Shown here piece after piece: positions 17,861-25,549 of a stretch of 64,000 bases of DNA (its first letter is position 1; each line of letters opens with the position of its first letter). Both the position numbers and the translations under genes were made by a program. The notes beneath the pieces are model-generated. The model did not search any database and was not told where the DNA came from. It was given only the letters and a program-made list of their open reading frames with translations. Origin of the DNA: Paenibacillus harenae DSM 16969 (GTDB lineage Bacteria > Bacillota > Bacilli > Paenibacillales > Paenibacillaceae). The DNA is taken from contig NZ_KE383845.1 in the NCBI RefSeq assembly GCF_000422465.1, positions 524,004 to 588,003 on the forward strand, in the 5' to 3' direction.

Positions 17861-19618
17861 TCATCGCTCCTCCCTCTGCCCGTCCTTTGCGGTAACCGGG
17901 AATGTAATGTACACCGCGGTACCTTCATGCAAACGGCTCTCCAAGCGCAAATCCGCCTCTTCTCCGTAAAACAACTTGATTCGCCGGTAAATATTCAATA
18001 AACCGATTCCCTTATCCGTGTCCTCATTTATATAACCCGGCTCGTGATACAGCTTCATCTTGTTCAACAATTCCGCATACTGCCGTTCATCCATACCGTA
18101 GCCCGTATCCCTTATTGCAAACCGGATGCGATTGGACTCTATTCTGCAAACCCCGATGTGAACAACGCCTTTTCCGACCTTTCTCTCCAATCCGTGGAAA
18201 ACCGCATTTTCCACAATCGGCTGAAGCAGCATTTTGAGCATGCATTCCTCCAGCAATTCCTCATCGGCATCAATGATGATTTTGAATCTTCCTCTGAAGC
18301 GGAAATCGATGATTTTAGCATACTCGTTGGCGTGGTCAATCTCATCCTTGACGCTCACGAAATTGCTTCCTTTCACCGCATACCTGAACATTCTGGAGAG
18401 GGAAGCCGATATATCGGCAATAACCTCAACCTCATGAATCAGCGCGACGGCGCGCATACTCTCCAGCGTGTTATAGAGAAAATGCGGATTGATCTGGTTA
18501 CGGAAGGCGGAAATTTCCATTTGTTTCTTCGTGAGCTCGATTTCATACATTCGCGCCTGAGTGGATTGAACTTCTTTGCTTAACGAATCGATATCGTCAA
18601 GCATCTTATTCAAATTCGCCCCCAAGACGCCAATCTCGTTATGGTGCATGACTTGATACCGGCTCTCCCCGCCCATTCTTGGATACGCTTTCATGAAATC
18701 CATCAGCTCTTTGATCGGCTTTAAAATCCGGGTGAAAAAGATAAATAAAAAGAAGCACAATATACAAATCATGACCGCATAAGTAAAAATGTTAAAGCGC
18801 TTTACCGTATCCAAATCGGCCAGCAATTCATCGCGCGGGATCAAGCTGATCAATTTCCAACCGGAGCGCGGCAACGTAATCGTCTGAACAATATAGCGTT
18901 TATTTCGCTCCCATTCCTCTACGCGGAACGAGTCCGGGTTCATCAGATTGCCTTCGGACGCAATCGTCATATTATTCCGGTCAAGCAGCATGACCTGCGA
19001 GTTTGCCGTCACTTTGGCGCTATTTAATATCGGACTGAAATTGGTTGCGTCCATAAAGAAACGTCCGATTCCCATAAATCCCGTTACGAGCCGATTGGAG
19101 TCCAATTGATAGATCGGCGCCGTAATGGCATAGAAGGAGCGCTTGCTGTCTCTCGAATCCGATAATGATGTGTCAATCAGGTTGGAATACTCGATGGATG
19201 AGACCGGTGAAGGGACCGCCTGCTTCGAGCCGCTGCCGATACTGGCCAGAAACTTTCCTTCTTTATCGTACAGCTGAATGCCTCTTATATTTTCTTTTAA
19301 GGAAATCGTATTCGCGAATACGGATAGCACCTCCTGGTTTTTCAATACCCGTGTCAGGACGTCGTCCGAGCTCAGATAGGCTTGTATGGTCGGGCTGTAA
19401 AACAGAAAGGTTGAAATTCCTTCCATGTCGGAATCGAAGCTATTCATTTTCTCCTCGACTTGAAGAAAAATCCGGCTCACCGATTCGGTCACTTTCACCT
19501 CGATAATCCGTTTGGCGATCAGATTGGAAATGACATACGAAATGAGCAGAATGACCAGCATTAATAAACTCAAATAAAGGATTTGACGGATCAGGCTAAG
19601 CTTGCGGAAACGAATCAC
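17861..19618 (-). CDS. YesM-type membrane sensor histidine kinase (cassette B)
   Basis: 585 residues. Membrane helix near 12-35 (LSLLMLVILLISYVISNLI), extracellular sensor, second helix near 278-300 (AVMICILCFFLFIFF), HAMP-like linker, His-kinase motif QINPHFLYNTLE and GHKL ATPase (LQPIVENAVFHGLE, DTGYGM, GIGLLNI). It aligns end to end with the cassette A kinase. The sensor region is the most different part, which suggests a related but distinct signal. First gene of cassette B. Confidence 0.93.
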   Translation of the reverse strand: MIRFRKLSLIRQILYLSLLMLVILLISYVISNLIAKRIIEVKVTESVSRIFLQVEEKMNSFDSDMEGISTFLFYSPTIQAYLSSDDVLTRVLKNQEVLSVFANTISLKENIRGIQLYDKEGKFLASIGSGSKQAVPSPVSSIEYSNLIDTSLSDSRDSKRSFYAITAPIYQLDSNRLVTGFMGIGRFFMDATNFSPILNSAKVTANSQVMLLDRNNMTIASEGNLMNPDSFRVEEWERNKRYIVQTITLPRSGWKLISLIPRDELLADLDTVKRFNIFTYAVMICILCFFLFIFFTRILKPIKELMDFMKAYPRMGGESRYQVMHHNEIGVLGANLNKMLDDIDSLSKEVQSTQARMYEIELTKKQMEISAFRNQINPHFLYNTLESMRAVALIHEVEVIADISASLSRMFRYAVKGSNFVSVKDEIDHANEYAKIIDFRFRGRFKIIIDADEELLEECMLKMLLQPIVENAVFHGLERKVGKGVVHIGVCRIESNRIRFAIRDTGYGMDERQYAELLNKMKLYHEPGYINEDTDKGIGLLNIYRRIKLFYGEEADLRLESRLHEGTAVYITFPVTAKDGQREER

Positions 19619-19744
19619 GAATACACCCCTCTATAGAGCTCCTTTATACAGAGCCAATTCAAGGATAAGTGTAAGGGAAAGATAAGAATAATTAAAGACG
19701 CATTTTACATAATAATGATGATTCATCCACTATGGAGGTGCAGC

Positions 19745-20876
19745 ATGAAAGCCGTTACCTATCAAGGACCGTACAAGGTCAAAGTAACAGAAGTCAAGGA
19801 CGCCGCAATGGAGAAGAAGGACGATATCATCGTCCGGATCACAAGCACCGCCATTTGCGGATCCGATTTGCATCTCTATCAAGGGAATTTCCCGCTGCCG
19901 GAAGGGTACGTCATCGGCCACGAGCCTATGGGAATTGTGGAGGAGGCCGGTTCTGAAGTCACGCGCGTCAAAAAAGGGGACCGCGTCGTCATTCCCTTCA
20001 ACGTCTCATGCGGTGAATGCCATTATTGCAGACATCATATGGAAAGCCAATGCGATAACAGCAATCCGCATTACGATTCGGGGGGTTACTTTGGCTATTC
20101 GGAGAAATTCGGCAACTATCCCGGCGGGCAAGCGGAGTATTTGCGCGTTCCGTTCGCTAACTTTACGCCGTTCGTCATTCCTCCGTCCTGCGAACTGGAG
20201 GACGAATCCCTTTTATTTTTATCGGATGTCCTGCCTACCGCCTATTGGAGCGTGGATAATGCCGGGGTCAAAGCGGGCGATACGGTTATTGTGCTTGGAT
20301 GCGGACCCGTCGGTCTGATGGCTCAGAAGTTTGCCTGGATGAAAGGGGCGAAACGCGTCATCGGGGTCGATTATTTAACCTATCGGTTGCAGCATGCGAA
20401 GCAGATATCAGGTGGAAACCTTTGATTTTACGAAGCATGACGATATGGGTGAGTACTTGAAGGAAATAACGCATGGCGGCGCGGACGTCGTCATTGACTG
20501 CGTCGGTATGGACGGCAAGAAGTCGCCGCTTGAATGGATCGAGCAGAAATTAAAGCTCCAGGGAGGAACGCTGGGTCCCATTCAAATGTCCACCAAAGCG
20601 GTCCGCAAGTTCGGAACGATTCAAATGACAGGCGTGTACGGCGGCAATTACAATATGTTTCCGCTTGGAGCCTTCTTCGCGAGGAACATTACGCTTAAGA
20701 TGGGCCAAGCCCCTGTCATCCACTATATGCCGGAGCTTTTCCGCCAAATCGCAGACGGCGAGTTCGACCCGAAAGCGATTATTACGCATCGCCTGCCCTT
20801 GGGCGAAGCCGACCATGCTTACCGGATCTTTAACGGCCGCGAGGACAACTGCATGAAGGTGATTTTAAAGCCATAG
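19745..20876 (+). pseudogene. Zinc-dependent alcohol dehydrogenase interrupted by a frameshift
   Basis: The ATG at 19745 follows GGAGGTGCAGC. The first part has the catalytic-zinc Cys (AICGSDLHL), GHEPMG, the four-Cys structural zinc site (CGECHYCRHHMESQC) and the nucleotide-binding GCGPVGLMAQ. It then runs into a stop at 20425. The second part, in the next frame from about 20410, continues VETFDFTKHDDMGEYLKEIT to NCMKVILKP at 20876. One extra base (or two missing bases) near 20400-20425, around CAGATATCAGGTGG, breaks the frame; all conserved motifs are otherwise intact, so the damage is recent or a sequencing error. Family members oxidise alcohols or reduce aldehydes with NAD(P). A paralogous gene remnant lies at 12098. 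Confidence 0.85.
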
Positions 20877-20909
20877 ACCCGGCCTGCGCTTCATTCCATG
20901 CCGCTAAAA

Positions 20910-20951
20910 CTCCATTGCGGCAGCAGCGTCCGGCTGCATGAAGCAATGGAG
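20910..20951 (+). repeat. 42-bp hairpin repeat, copy 2
   Basis: CTCCATTGC and GCAATGGAG arms enclose an inner CAGC/GCTG stem. Copy 1 is at 12230-12271. It sits between the convergent dehydrogenase and hydrolase genes, where a terminator is expected. Confidence 0.75.
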
Positions 20952-20966
20952 CAGCGGCGCCCGCGG

Positions 20967-21845
20967 TTATTCCGGATACTGCGAATGCTCTCCCGGCGCT
21001 TCCGGCGCGATAATGAAAGCCTCGGGAACGTAGTTATCCCTTTCAGCGTCCGGCTGTCCGGCTTGACTTTTCCCGACTGCCTGAACCATCCATTGTCTCA
21101 TCGCTTCATTGATTTCATCCGCCGCTTTCGTCGGAAGCTGATGCTTCACCGCCTTTAGAAGAACAAGCTGGGAATGACGAAGGTTTTGCTGAAGGATTTT
21201 GCGATAACGCTTGAAGCCCCAATCCTTCTCCCCGAAAAGCAGCAGGACCGGCGCATTTATTTCGGAGAGCCGACCGGTGCAGTTATAGGTCAAGCTGTAC
21301 CTGTAAAGCTGATGAATATTTCGTTTATTTCCGCTCTTCGAATCCTCCGACAGATTACGGAAGGTGCTGGCGTTATCTGAATTTCCCCACGAAATTCCGA
21401 GCCGAAGCAGCCGGGCCGTCGGCTTCCAGCCTGACAAGCCGATCGCTATGCGTATACGGTTCTTCAGCACAAAATCGCTTGCTTCCGACATGGCGCTAAT
21501 CAATATGCCGCCTATAAATAATCCGGGATATGCAAGCATCGCCTCCATAGCGATGGACCCTCCCGTTGAATATCCCGCAACAAACGCCCGTTCAATCTTC
21601 AGGTGATGCAGGAGCTGTCTTATATCCTCGGCAATAAGCTCATAGGTAATGGGCGCATCCGACGGACGGCTTCTCCCATGCCCCCGGATATCGAAAGTAA
21701 TGACCTGATATTCGGCTGACAGCTGCACCTGCTGGTATCTGAAGTTGGCGCTTGTAAGCAGCGGAGGATGGATGAACACGATCGGAATCCCCGCTCCATG
21801 CGTCTCATAATAAATTTCGGCTCCGTTAATCGTTGCATATGGCAT
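20967..21845 (-). CDS. Alpha/beta hydrolase fold protein
   Basis: The 292-residue protein has the alpha/beta hydrolase layout: oxyanion region IVFIHPPLL, strand FDIRGHGRS, nucleophile elbow GYSTGG with Ser93, acid in GEKDW and catalytic His in KHQLP. There is no signal peptide, so it is cytoplasmic. The family includes esterases, lactonases and C-C hydrolases; the substrate cannot be told from sequence. GAGGTG lies nine nt ahead of the ATG. It is convergent with the broken alcohol dehydrogenase. Confidence 0.85.
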   Translation of the reverse strand: MPYATINGAEIYYETHGAGIPIVFIHPPLLTSANFRYQQVQLSAEYQVITFDIRGHGRSRPSDAPITYELIAEDIRQLLHHLKIERAFVAGYSTGGSIAMEAMLAYPGLFIGGILISAMSEASDFVLKNRIRIAIGLSGWKPTARLLRLGISWGNSDNASTFRNLSEDSKSGNKRNIHQLYRYSLTYNCTGRLSEINAPVLLLFGEKDWGFKRYRKILQQNLRHSQLVLLKAVKHQLPTKAADEINEAMRQWMVQAVGKSQAGQPDAERDNYVPEAFIIAPEAPGEHSQYPE

Positions 21846-21880
21846 AATTTTCGCACCTCTAGTTGATCATCATTGATATT

Positions 21881-22255
21881 CTAAACCATGGCGCCGCAGC
21901 TGCGGACAATCTGCATCGCTTGCTCATGATCCTCTTCCTCTACGACAACGGTTAGCAAAATATCCCGTCCCGTCACCTTGTTATCCGGGCCGCCGGAGCT
22001 CATCCCGCTTGCGCTTACGCTGGCTGCGGCCAATATGCCGGCGTTCCGGTCATCGAAATCGCCTCCCAGCGTCAAGTACCCGAGATCCGGAAAATCGCTC
22101 GTTATCGGGTTCATGATATGATCGCTCCCGTTTCCTATGTACCCGTCGAACCGGGTCAGCGATGTGTCTGCGATTCGCAGCGATTTTAATTGCGATAACG
22201 CTTTATCCGCCTGATCCGGACTGTTGAAGAATGCAAGGATGTTCTTTTCAGCCAT
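21881..22255 (-). CDS. Conserved hypothetical protein, small alpha/beta type
   Basis: 124 residues beginning MAEKNILAFFNSPDQADKAL. The pattern (short strand, helix over residues 12-24, Gly/Ser-rich middle, strand ILLTVVVEEED, helix EQAMQIVRSCG) resembles small proteins annotated as general stress or ferredoxin-like-fold proteins in Paenibacillus. I do not recognise a defined function. GGGGGC lies eight nt upstream of the ATG at 22255; an in-frame ATG at 22288 with AGGTAA is an alternative start. Confidence 0.7.
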   Translation of the reverse strand: MAEKNILAFFNSPDQADKALSQLKSLRIADTSLTRFDGYIGNGSDHIMNPITSDFPDLGYLTLGGDFDDRNAGILAAASVSASGMSSGGPDNKVTGRDILLTVVVEEEDHEQAMQIVRSCGAMV

Positions 22256-22441
22256 TTGACAATGCCCCCAATATTCAATATCCGCCATAGTTTACCTGAG
22301 TACAGAACGATTTATGCGGCAGGGGAGACATTAATCCGTCCAGAGGGTTAACAACGGCGGATCGACCGTATCAATTCATCATCCAAGGACAATCTATAGG
22401 TGGATCATATCCGTTCAAAAATGTAAAGGGAGGTGTGCATA

Positions 22442-22597
22442 TTGGAAAACGAGGAAGCGGTAAAGGGTGCGAACGAAGGAGCAGAGGCATCTGTTCAGCA
22501 GCCAAAAATCGTAGCAGCAATGCCGCAGGATAAAGAGCTTAAGGATCCTGAAGAAGCAGCTAAAAACGATGGTTTTCCCGGTTCTTGCCAATTTTAA
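22442..22597 (+). CDS. 51-residue acidic peptide with TTG start
   Basis: The TTG at 22442 follows GGGAGGTGTGCA, a strong ribosome binding site. The product is hydrophilic and acidic (ENEEAVKGANEGAEA, KELKDPEEAAKNDG) and ends GFPGSCQF with one Cys three residues from the C-terminus. It is followed by a hairpin terminator at 22622, so it forms a complete small transcription unit. No family recognised; no membrane segment or signal peptide. Confidence 0.6.
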   Translation: MENEEAVKGANEGAEASVQQPKIVAAMPQDKELKDPEEAAKNDGFPGSCQF

Positions 22598-22621
22598 TGG
22601 CTTTGCTGGAGAACGAAGAAG

Positions 22622-22663
22622 AGGAGGCGTCCTGAGCAGGTTTCTCTACTCTAGACGCCTCCT
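22622..22663. terminator. Hairpin terminator between convergent small genes
   Basis: AGGAGGCGTC pairs perfectly with GACGCCTCCT across a 22-nt loop, followed by TTT. It separates the 51-residue peptide gene from the convergent Cys-rich peptide gene. Confidence 0.7.
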
Positions 22664-22720
22664 TTACAAATGCATCGCTAGCGCTGTCTTTCCAGACTTA
22701 TTCTGTATCCTCATATTAAC

Positions 22721-22798
22721 TTAACAGCAGCTGCAGCAGGTTGTGTCAGTCTCGTTTTCTTCACAGCAGTTTGGTTCGCAGCAGTTGTTTTGTTCCAT
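22721..22798 (-). CDS. 25-residue cysteine-pair peptide, candidate metal or metalloid-binding peptide
   Basis: The ATG at 22798 follows AAAGGAGGTGATT with seven nt spacing, nearly the full complement of the 16S rRNA 3' end, so high translation is expected. The product is MEQNNCCEPNCCEE followed by a short acidic linker and ends TTCCSCC. Eight of 25 residues are Cys, all in pairs (6-7, 11-12, 21-22, 24-25). This is far outside chance composition and suits thiol binding of a soft metal or As(III). The gene follows the MarR-type regulator on the same strand and has its own copy of the presumed operator upstream. No known family is recognised. Confidence 0.75.
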   Translation of the reverse strand: MEQNNCCEPNCCEENETDTTCCSCC

Positions 22799-22838
22799 CT
22801 GAATCACCTCCTTTCAAAGGTAAATTCGCCTCAATTAA

Positions 22839-22853
22839 TTGCATTTTGCAAAT
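22839..22853. promoter_or_regulatory. Candidate MarR operator upstream of the Cys-pair peptide
   Basis: TTGCATTTTGCAAAT lies 41 bp upstream of the peptide start and closely resembles the site at 23369-23381 (TTGCAATTTGCAA). On minus it offers a TTGCAA -35 hexamer. Confidence 0.5.
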
Positions 22854-22876
22854 ATATACCGGAAAGTAATCCTCTA

Positions 22877-23332
22877 TCAGCGTAGAGGAGTACAGCAAGA
22901 TTTGGATTTCAGCATGGCATCGTTCAACAAACCGATAGATCGGATAACGGAATCCCGTTCGAAATCGCTTAAATGAGACAGCACATCATATAAATTTTGA
23001 TTCACTTGAATGTCAATACCCAGGTTGACCGCCTCGCCTTCCGGCGTCAGCGATAAAATCTGAACCCGGTTATCGTCCTGATGCGGGGTTTTCTTCACAA
23101 GCCCCTTCTCCGCCAAGGCTTTCACTTGTCGGCTGAAGGTTGTAATATCGGCGCCTAACGCATTAGCTACGTCTTGAATCGAAGGATTGTGCTGGTTCTT
23201 GATTTCAAAGAGGATATGACTTTGTACCAGCGAAATCTCTTGGCCGCAGCAATTCTCACAGCATAGCTCGCTAAGGAAGCCGAATCGTCTGGCTAGAACA
23301 AGAAACATCGCTCGCAGGTTGTTGTTTTCCAT
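22877..23332 (-). CDS. MarR-family regulator with clustered cysteine pairs
   Basis: The 151-residue protein has the MarR winged helix (ISLVQSHILFEI, SIQDVANALGADITTFSRQVKALAEKGLV, wing HQDDNRVQILSLTPEG). Near the N-terminus it carries CCENCC at residues 24-29 and near the C-terminus SCC at 146-147. MarR proteins normally have few Cys, so these pairs suggest a thiol-based sensor for metalloid, metal or electrophile. The ATG at 23332 is set by GAGGTG seven nt upstream. It is divergent from the flavoprotein gene and followed by the Cys-pair peptide gene, the likely regulon. The TTGCAA operator overlaps both divergent promoters. Confidence 0.88.
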   Translation of the reverse strand: MENNNLRAMFLVLARRFGFLSELCCENCCGQEISLVQSHILFEIKNQHNPSIQDVANALGADITTFSRQVKALAEKGLVKKTPHQDDNRVQILSLTPEGEAVNLGIDIQVNQNLYDVLSHLSDFERDSVIRSIGLLNDAMLKSKSCCTPLR

Positions 23333-23368
23333 TATTTTCACCTCTTGAATGTAGTGTAACATTTATAT

Positions 23369-23396
23369 TTGCAATTTGCAAGTATTAGAGTATAAT
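23369..23396. promoter_or_regulatory. Divergent promoter and MarR operator
   Basis: TTGCAATTTGCAA (23369-23381) contains two palindromic TTGCAA boxes. On plus, TTGCAA (23369) and TATAAT (23391) are spaced 16 bp and precede the flavoprotein gene. On minus, TTGCAA and TACACT spaced 17 bp precede the regulator gene. A repressor bound here would block both. Confidence 0.65.
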
Positions 23397-23425
23397 CAAA
23401 CTCATCATTCTTCAGGAGGTGCTTT

Positions 23426-24559
23426 ATGTTCGACGTCATTATTATCGGTGCGGGTCCTTACGGAATTTCGTTAGCGTCATACGCCGTTCAACAAGGTTTA
23501 TCTTATAAGCTGATCGGTCATCCGATGGATTTCTGGAAAACGCAAATGCCCCAAAACATGTTTATACGTACGCCCTATGAGCTGGTGCAATTTCCCCATC
23601 CCCGCAACAAATTCAGCATTCAGCAGTTTGCGAAAGAAACGGGAACCCCCCTTTCCGATCCGCTGCCCAGGCCCGTATTCGTCGATTATGCGCTCTGGTA
23701 TGCACAGCGAACAGGTGTTGCTTTTACAGCCGAGCTAGTTATTCATGTAAATAAAAACGCGGAGCATTTTGTCGTTGAAACCGATCAAGGGAGCTCCTTT
23801 GAAGCTCAAAACGTTGTCGTTGCTGCGGGGGTGCGGCATTTTAAATATATTCCCGGATTGTTTCGCAATCTTTCATCCAGCCTGGCATCGCATACGCTCG
23901 GGTACACCGATTTCAACTTGTTCAAAGGAAAGCGGGTTGCCGTTATCGGCAGCGGGCAAAGCGCATGGGAAGCGGCCGCCTTGCTGCATCAAGCGGGTGC
24001 AAGCGCAGAGCTGATTTACCGCAGAGAACGCCCCGTATACGGAGGCGGCAAATATCAAGAAATTGTGCTGCGATCGATTGGAAACATCTTTTTCAGCCTG
24101 CCGCATTTTATCAAAAAGAAGCTTTTGCATATAGGCACGGCTACGGTTCCGATTGCCCGGTTTCTGCGGCAATACGTCGAGGGCAAAGTGAACCAGCACA
24201 GCGGCGTAACCATAGAAGGCGTAAGCGAAGCGAATGGAAAAGCTCAGCTCAGATTATCGAACGGCAGGAAGGACTATTTTGACCATGTGATTGTCGCTTC
24301 TGGATATAACATAAATCTCGATAAGCTTCCTTTTATCGGAAATAATCTGAAGCAGTCCATCTCGAGAGAGGAAGGCCATGACGTTTTTCCCAAGCTTCAT
24401 GCATCATTTGAATCATCGGTTCCCGGGCTTTATTTTGCCGGTCCGTTATCGGCGCACAGCCATGGTCCGACGTTCCGGTTTATTCTGGGCTTAAAGAAAA
24501 CGGCGGAAACCATTACCTTTGCAATCATTAAAACAAAAAAATCGAAGGACGTTTCTTAA
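23426..24559 (+). CDS. FAD/NAD(P)-dependent monooxygenase-like flavoprotein
   Basis: 377 residues with an N-terminal FAD-binding motif IIIGAGPYGISLA, a second dinucleotide motif VAVIGSGQSAWEAA near residue 175, and a C-terminal ASGYNINLDKLPF/GLYFAGPLS segment typical of flavin-containing monooxygenase-like proteins. No redox CxxC pair is present, so it is not a thiol-disulfide reductase. AGGAGG precedes the ATG. It is divergent from the Cys-pair MarR gene and convergent with the ars operon, which suggests a role in metalloid or electrophile metabolism. It could be compared with ArsO, but I cannot show that from sequence. Confidence 0.85.
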   Translation: MFDVIIIGAGPYGISLASYAVQQGLSYKLIGHPMDFWKTQMPQNMFIRTPYELVQFPHPRNKFSIQQFAKETGTPLSDPLPRPVFVDYALWYAQRTGVAFTAELVIHVNKNAEHFVVETDQGSSFEAQNVVVAAGVRHFKYIPGLFRNLSSSLASHTLGYTDFNLFKGKRVAVIGSGQSAWEAAALLHQAGASAELIYRRERPVYGGGKYQEIVLRSIGNIFFSLPHFIKKKLLHIGTATVPIARFLRQYVEGKVNQHSGVTIEGVSEANGKAQLRLSNGRKDYFDHVIVASGYNINLDKLPFIGNNLKQSISREEGHDVFPKLHASFESSVPGLYFAGPLSAHSHGPTFRFILGLKKTAETITFAIIKTKKSKDVS

Positions 24560-24580
24560 TGTGACACTATGCTGTCCTAA

Positions 24581-24620
24581 CAGAAGAACCGGGGCCTCAT
24601 TAGAGGATCCGGTTCTTCTG
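24581..24620. terminator. Bidirectional terminator between flavoprotein gene and ars operon
   Basis: A perfect 12-bp stem (CAGAAGAACCGG/CCGGTTCTTCTG) with a 16-nt loop lies between convergent genes. Confidence 0.85.
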
Positions 24621-24631
24621 GTTATAGCTCC

Positions 24632-25102
24632 TTATGCTTTATTCTTGAATGAAGCGAACTCAATCGTCTGCGGAGCCGACGGCGGCGCACAGCATAAAGA
24701 GAGATCACGCGCATCTCCGGCGGACTCGAATTCCGAATCTTCTTTGGTGTAAAATATTTCCCACGCATTGCCGTCCGGGTCATAGACCCAGACCTTGTCT
24801 TGGACGGCATAGCAGCAGGTCGTATTCATCTCATCGATGAGCAATAAGCCGCTTTGACGCAGCCTTTCCCCTATGGCAAGCACTTCTTCGGTATCGTTCA
24901 CTTGAAAGCCCAAATGGTTGAGCACGCCATTTTTATCGAATGACCGGACATTCAAGGAAAAATGCAGCGCCGGTTCGTCTAATTCAAACTTCGCGTAATT
25001 ATCTTTGATCTTGGACGGCTCAGTCCCGAAGAATGCGCGATAAAAATCCAGCGACTTCTGCAGATTCGAGCAATTAACCGCCACATGCATCCTTTTGATC
25101 AC
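24632..25102 (-). CDS. arsI: ArsI-type dioxygenase, organoarsenical C-As lyase
   Basis: The 156-residue vicinal-oxygen-chelate protein has presumed iron ligands His6, His63 and Glu115 and the vicinal pair Cys96-Cys97 in NTTCCYAVQDK. From established knowledge of ArsI, that pair binds trivalent organoarsenicals such as methylarsenite and the enzyme splits the C-As bond with oxygen, giving As(III). A second CC occurs near residue 137 in the extended tail. The GTG at 25102 lies two bases after the arsC stop, with AAGGGA inside the end of arsC, so translation is coupled. Last gene of arsR-arsB-arsC-arsI. Confidence 0.92.
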   Translation of the reverse strand: MIKRMHVAVNCSNLQKSLDFYRAFFGTEPSKIKDNYAKFELDEPALHFSLNVRSFDKNGVLNHLGFQVNDTEEVLAIGERLRQSGLLLIDEMNTTCCYAVQDKVWVYDPDGNAWEIFYTKEDSEFESAGDARDLSLCCAPPSAPQTIEFASFKNKA

Positions 25103-25104
25103 GA

Positions 25105-25527
25105 TTATTTCCCTTCTTTCACAAACTGCTCGATACGAGCCTTGATGGAATCGCGAACATCACGAAATTTCGCCGTAATCTCTTCTTCCGTCCCCGTTGC
25201 TTTCGCAGGGTCGTCGAAGCCCCAATGCCAACGCTCGGCTTTGTCATTACGCACCACCGGACAGTTATCATTGGCGTGTCCGCACAAAGTGATAATATAA
25301 TCTGCCCGGCTCAAGATTTCCGGATCGATAACGTCCGAGGTGTGATTGGAAATATCAATTCCCGCCTCTCCCATCGAAGCGACTGCGCGCGGATTCAAGC
25401 CATGCGCTTCCAAGCCTGCGCTTTTCACCTCATAGCTGTCGCTCCCGAGCGCTTTCAGAAAACCGTCAGCCATTTGGCTGCGGCACGAGTTGCCTGTGCA
25501 GAGAAAGTAAACTAATTTTTTGTCCAT
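25105..25527 (-). CDS. arsC: Arsenate reductase, thioredoxin-coupled
   Basis: 140 residues with the low-molecular-weight phosphatase fold. Nucleophile loop FLCTGNSCRS gives Cys10 and Arg16; the redox relay Cys82 and Cys89 sits in LCGHANDNC. These are the three catalytic Cys of the S. aureus/B. subtilis ArsC type, which reduces As(V) to As(III) and is regenerated by thioredoxin. The ATG at 25527 follows GGAG; a six-residue longer frame has no ribosome binding site. It lies between the efflux pump and arsI, 22 nt after arsB. Confidence 0.96.
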   Translation of the reverse strand: MDKKLVYFLCTGNSCRSQMADGFLKALGSDSYEVKSAGLEAHGLNPRAVASMGEAGIDISNHTSDVIDPEILSRADYIITLCGHANDNCPVVRNDKAERWHWGFDDPAKATGTEEEITAKFRDVRDSIKARIEQFVKEGK

Positions 25528-25549
25528 GTTTGAATATCTCCTCATCCAA

